From Sulfurovum sp. (GTDB lineage: Bacteria; Campylobacterota; Campylobacteria; Campylobacterales; Sulfurovaceae): DNA of 7,861 nt. How positions within the stretch are numbered: position 1 is the stretch's first letter; every line of letters begins with the position of its first letter. Made by a program: the position numbers and the translations under genes. Where the stretch lies: assembly GCA_020721385.1 (NCBI GenBank), contig DYMW01000034.1, positions 7,320 to 15,180 on the forward strand, given 5' to 3'. Of the stretch, positions 6,074 through 7,861 are shown piece by piece. The notes beneath the pieces were generated by a model. The model was given only the letters and a program-made list of their open reading frames with translations, made no database searches and was not told where the DNA came from.

Positions 6074-6080
6074 TTTTTAC

Positions 6081-6899
6081 GTGAATAAAGAAGATTATCT
6101 AATAAAGAAATTAAGTTCAAATTATATAGGAGATGATGGTGCAGTCATAGGTAACAAGGTCTACAGTATGGATGCTTTTTTTGAGAATGTTCATTTTAAA
6201 CGCACGTGGATGAGCCTAAAACAGATTGCACGAAAGGCGATGTTGGTCAATATTTCTGATGCCATTGCCATGAATGCCAAACCATTGTATGCTTTGGTAA
6301 CACTCTCTTTACCTTCTACCATTACTACCGATGATATAGATGAAATTTTACTCGCACTTCATACGGTGGCGAGTGAATATGGTTGTGAAATTATTGGTGG
6401 TGATACCATTGCAGGAGAGCGTTTAGATTTTAGTATTACCATCATTTCCGAAACCCAAAATGCCTTAACGCGAAAAGGATTGAAAGAGGGTAATTTATTG
6501 GCCTATACAGGAGTTTTAGGAGAGAGTAAACGGGATTTAAACAGACTATTTAAGGGGGAAGTGATAGCAGAAAATTCTAAATTTATAGAGCCTATCTTAC
6601 GGCAAGAGTTTATAGAGAAGTCGCGACCTCATCTATGCGTAGGTATGGACATTAGCGATGGGTTATTTTGTGACACCAATAAACTATTGGATTATAACAG
6701 TATGGGATTTGAACTTTTAATTGAAATAAGCAATGAGATAGGTTCAAGTGGAGAAGAGTATGAGATGTTAATAGGCTTTGCAAAAGAGAATGTAGAATTG
6801 ATTCAAAAAATAGCAGATGGGTTAAATTTACCCTTAACGATTTACGCCAAAGTGTGTAAAAATGACACCAGATTTAACTGTATTGGGCATCATTTTTAA
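6081..6899 (+). CDS. thiL: Thiamine-monophosphate kinase
   Basis: ThiL phosphorylates thiamine monophosphate with ATP to give thiamine diphosphate, the last step of de novo synthesis, in the cytoplasm. From a GTG start the protein has 272 aa and begins MNKEDYLIKKL. It belongs to the AIR synthase-like (PurM/SelD/HypE) fold. Visible motifs are GDDGAV (17-22, usually GDDAAV), DAFFENVHF (31-39, the DxxxEGVHF element), NISDAIAMNAKP (57-68), GGDT (106-109), MDISDGL (189-195) and SGEEYEML (223-230). The C-terminus GHHF matches the common family ending. An in-frame ATG at 6012 would add 23 residues (MIITYFYINVIML onward) not expected in ThiL; it lies upstream of the predicted transcription start and lacks a ribosome site. 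In several Campylobacterota thiL neighbours truD, but here mogA follows after 52 bp with its own promoter. Confidence 0.93.
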   Translation: MNKEDYLIKKLSSNYIGDDGAVIGNKVYSMDAFFENVHFKRTWMSLKQIARKAMLVNISDAIAMNAKPLYALVTLSLPSTITTDDIDEILLALHTVASEYGCEIIGGDTIAGERLDFSITIISETQNALTRKGLKEGNLLAYTGVLGESKRDLNRLFKGEVIAENSKFIEPILRQEFIEKSRPHLCVGMDISDGLFCDTNKLLDYNSMGFELLIEISNEIGSSGEEYEMLIGFAKENVELIQKIADGLNLPLTIYAKVCKNDTRFNCIGHHF

Positions 6900-6916
6900 A
6901 ATCTACGTCTATATTT

Positions 6917-6925
6917 TGCTATAAT
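6917..6925 (+). promoter_or_regulatory. Extended -10 promoter for mogA
   Basis: TGCTATAAT is a perfect extended -10 (TGn plus TATAAT), 17 nt after the thiL stop. Transcription would begin near 6932, leaving a 20-nt leader before the mogA ATG. No -35 is evident. Confidence 0.6.
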
Positions 6926-6951
6926 CTTCCGAATTAAAAATAGGACAAACA

Positions 6952-7482
6952 ATGGATAAAATTAAAATAGGTGTAATAACCACCAGTGATAGAGCAAGTG
7001 CAGGAATCTACGAAGATATTTCAGGCGTAGCGATTATGGATACCATGAAAGAGTATCTATTAAATGAGTGTGAATATGTCTACCGATGTATTCCTGATGA
7101 GCAGTCAATTATCGAAACCACGCTCATTAAACTCTCTCGTGATGAGAAGTGTGACCTTATTGTAACCACAGGTGGAACAGGTCCTGCTCTTCGAGATGTA
7201 ACCACTGAAGCCACGGAAAATGTCTGTCAAAAACTCTTACCAGGTTTTGGTGAGCAGATGAGAGCGGTTAGTTTAAAGTATGTACCAACTGCCATTCTGT
7301 CACGTCAAACCGCAGGTATCTGTAATGGTTCACTGATTATTAACTTACCAGGAAAACCAAAATCTATTCGTGAATGCTTAGATGCTGTATTTCCTGCTGT
7401 TCCTTACTGTATTGATTTAATCGGAGGCTCTTTTATGGAAGCCAATGAAGAAGTTATTAAAATTTTTAGACCCAAAAAATAA
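6952..7482 (+). CDS. mogA: Molybdopterin adenylyltransferase MogA
   Basis: MogA activates molybdopterin by adenylation with ATP, preparing it for molybdate insertion by MoeA in molybdenum cofactor synthesis. The 176-aa protein is a single MoCF-binding domain. It shows ITTSDRASAG near the N-terminus, VTTGGTGPALRDVTTEAT (71-88) with the phosphate-binding GGTG loop, GFGEQMR (98-104), SRQTAGI (117-123) and a LPGKPKSIRECL segment (132-143). Asp49 and Asp82 fall at the positions of the catalytic Asp49 and Asp82 of E. coli MogA. AGGA (6942-6945) is 6 nt before the ATG. No MoeA or MoaB fusion is present. MoaB is a close relative, but the length and the LPGKPKSIRECLDAVFPAVPYC-type C-terminus favour MogA. 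It is followed 13 nt later by a small helical gene. Confidence 0.93.
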   Translation: MDKIKIGVITTSDRASAGIYEDISGVAIMDTMKEYLLNECEYVYRCIPDEQSIIETTLIKLSRDEKCDLIVTTGGTGPALRDVTTEATENVCQKLLPGFGEQMRAVSLKYVPTAILSRQTAGICNGSLIINLPGKPKSIRECLDAVFPAVPYCIDLIGGSFMEANEEVIKIFRPKK

Positions 7483-7495
7483 GAAAGAGAAAATA

Positions 7496-7705
7496 ATGGA
7501 AGTAGCCTTTATAGAACAGAAATTAAACGAAATTTACGCCGAACTAGAAAAAGAGGTCATGCAAGTTTTAATGGATGAGTCACTCAATAAAAAATATACC
7601 AATATTCGCATGAAACCTTTAAAGTCAACCAAACAAATTTTACAAAATGCCCTTGAGAGCATTAAAATGGTAGACAGATTAGCCAAAGAGGAGTTAGAAA
7701 AGTGA
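7496..7705 (+). CDS. Small helical protein of unknown function
   Basis: I do not recognise this 69-aa protein. It is rich in Glu, Lys and Leu, lacks cysteine, signal peptide and membrane segments, and reads as two helices with possible coiled-coil character (roughly residues 4-28 and 42-68) joined by a segment containing NKKYTNIRMKPLK. The ATG at 7496, with a weak GAGA site 5 nt upstream, lies 13 nt after mogA, so the two are probably cotranscribed. An in-frame ATG at 7445 would add 17 residues (MKKLLKFLDPKNKKEKI) overlapping mogA in another frame; its GGAAG is only 3 nt away, so I prefer 7496. Whether it has anything to do with molybdenum cofactor is unknown. Confidence 0.7.
   Translation: MEVAFIEQKLNEIYAELEKEVMQVLMDESLNKKYTNIRMKPLKSTKQILQNALESIKMVDRLAKEELEK
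7688..7693 (+). promoter_or_regulatory. Shine-Dalgarno inside the end of the preceding gene, for the GTG ORF at 7702
   Basis: GAGGAG lies 8 nt before the GTG at 7702 and is embedded in Glu-Glu codons of the upstream gene. It supports translation of the overlapping downstream frame, though Glu-rich codons can produce such a motif by chance. Confidence 0.4.
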
Positions 7706-7809
7706 GAAAGATAATCTTTTTACCTTTTCCTATTTTTGTATTGGCAGAAGATAACTCTTTAATAAGGGTGTACACTCTCCTAAACTACCAGATTCCTCTA
7801 AAGCTTTAA
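7702..7809 (+). CDS. Possible small exported peptide or truncated secreted protein
   Basis: This 35-codon frame starts with GTG overlapping the preceding stop (GTGA), with GAGGAG 8 nt upstream. The product begins MRKIIFLPFPIFVLAEDNS, which looks like a Sec signal peptide with cleavage after VLA. The mature part would be only about 20 residues (to IPLKL), far too short for a typical exported protein, and no other frame clearly continues it. It may be a truncated or frameshifted gene, a genuine small peptide, or chance. I do not recognise a family. Confidence 0.35.
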   Translation: MRKIIFLPFPIFVLAEDNSLIRVYTLLNYQIPLKL

Positions 7810-7839
7810 AGTAGAAATTTTGAGTTTAGAGAGATTTTT
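7796..7839 (+). terminator. Weak hairpin plus T-run, possible terminator of the mogA unit
   Basis: CTCTAAA (7796-7802) can pair with TTTAGAG (7825-7831) across a 22-nt loop, followed by AGATTTTT. The stem is AT-rich and short and its loop is large, so it is only a candidate end for transcription from mogA. Confidence 0.2.
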
Positions 7840-7861
7840 GGTCGATGGTGTTTAAACCACT

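Noticed and set aside
6012..6080. Longer ThiL starting at ATG 6012 or 6045
   Set aside because: There is no Shine-Dalgarno, the stretch contains a likely extended -10 promoter, and the family begins near MNKEDYLI.
7445..7495. Earlier start (7445) for the 69-aa helical protein
   Set aside because: It would overlap mogA by 38 bp, its GGAAG is only 3 nt away, and the added residues are Lys-rich and resemble out-of-frame mogA sequence.
1..7861. CRISPR array, tRNA/rRNA genes, complete insertion sequence or toxin-antitoxin pair
   Set aside because: I saw no regularly spaced repeats, no cloverleaf-like sequence with a T-loop motif, no paired terminal inverted repeats around a transposase, and no recognisable toxin or antitoxin.

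Overview
The window is AT-rich, densely packed chromosomal DNA. Its gene content points to the Campylobacterota (Epsilonproteobacteria): a type-E succinate dehydrogenase/fumarate reductase operon (sdhA-sdhB-sdhE) with a CCG-domain subunit instead of membrane anchors, a short ThiL starting 'MNKEDYLI', and promoters with good extended -10 boxes but no clear -35. I cannot name the genus.

Layout. (1) 1-175: no convincing intact gene; a promoter for the next gene. (2) 176-1114 (+): secreted RNase T2 with an extra N-terminal domain. (3) 1068-2150 (-): an unusual protein overlapping the RNase gene tail-to-tail by 47 bp. (4) 2310-5946 (-): the sdhA-sdhB-sdhE operon, transcribed right to left, with gene 3 as its probable fourth member after a 159-bp gap containing a hairpin. 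(5) 5947-6080: divergent promoter region. (6) 6081-6899 (+): thiL. (7) 6952-7705 (+): mogA and a small helical protein of unknown function. (8) 7702-7809 (+): a translationally coupled, signal-peptide-like mini-ORF, possibly truncated. From 7810 to the window end I see nothing reliable except a weak terminator-like hairpin.

How the genes work together. SdhA (covalent FAD), SdhB (one 2Fe-2S and two four-Cys cluster sites) and SdhE (two complete CCG motifs) should form one cytoplasmic or membrane-associated succinate/fumarate oxidoreductase. SdhA has no twin-arginine signal, unlike the periplasmic MfrA/SdhA enzymes known from Campylobacter and Wolinella. ThiL makes thiamine diphosphate and MogA serves molybdenum cofactor synthesis; they are neighbours but not in one pathway.

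The most interesting item is the gene at 1068-2150. Compared by eye with its operon neighbours, it reads as a full-length SdhB fused to one CCG (SdhE/HdrB-like) domain, the layout of archaeal thiol:fumarate reductase TfrB. Nearly every cluster ligand is gone: the 2Fe-2S loop is deleted, both ferredoxin-like Cys sets are replaced, and the CCG cysteines are Asp, Leu-Ala, Lys and Asp. One N-terminal stretch stays almost identical to SdhB (15 of 17 residues) although 7 of the 15 matching codons differ synonymously, so selection appears to have kept that surface. I infer a cofactor-free pseudo-subunit or assembly factor for the complex.
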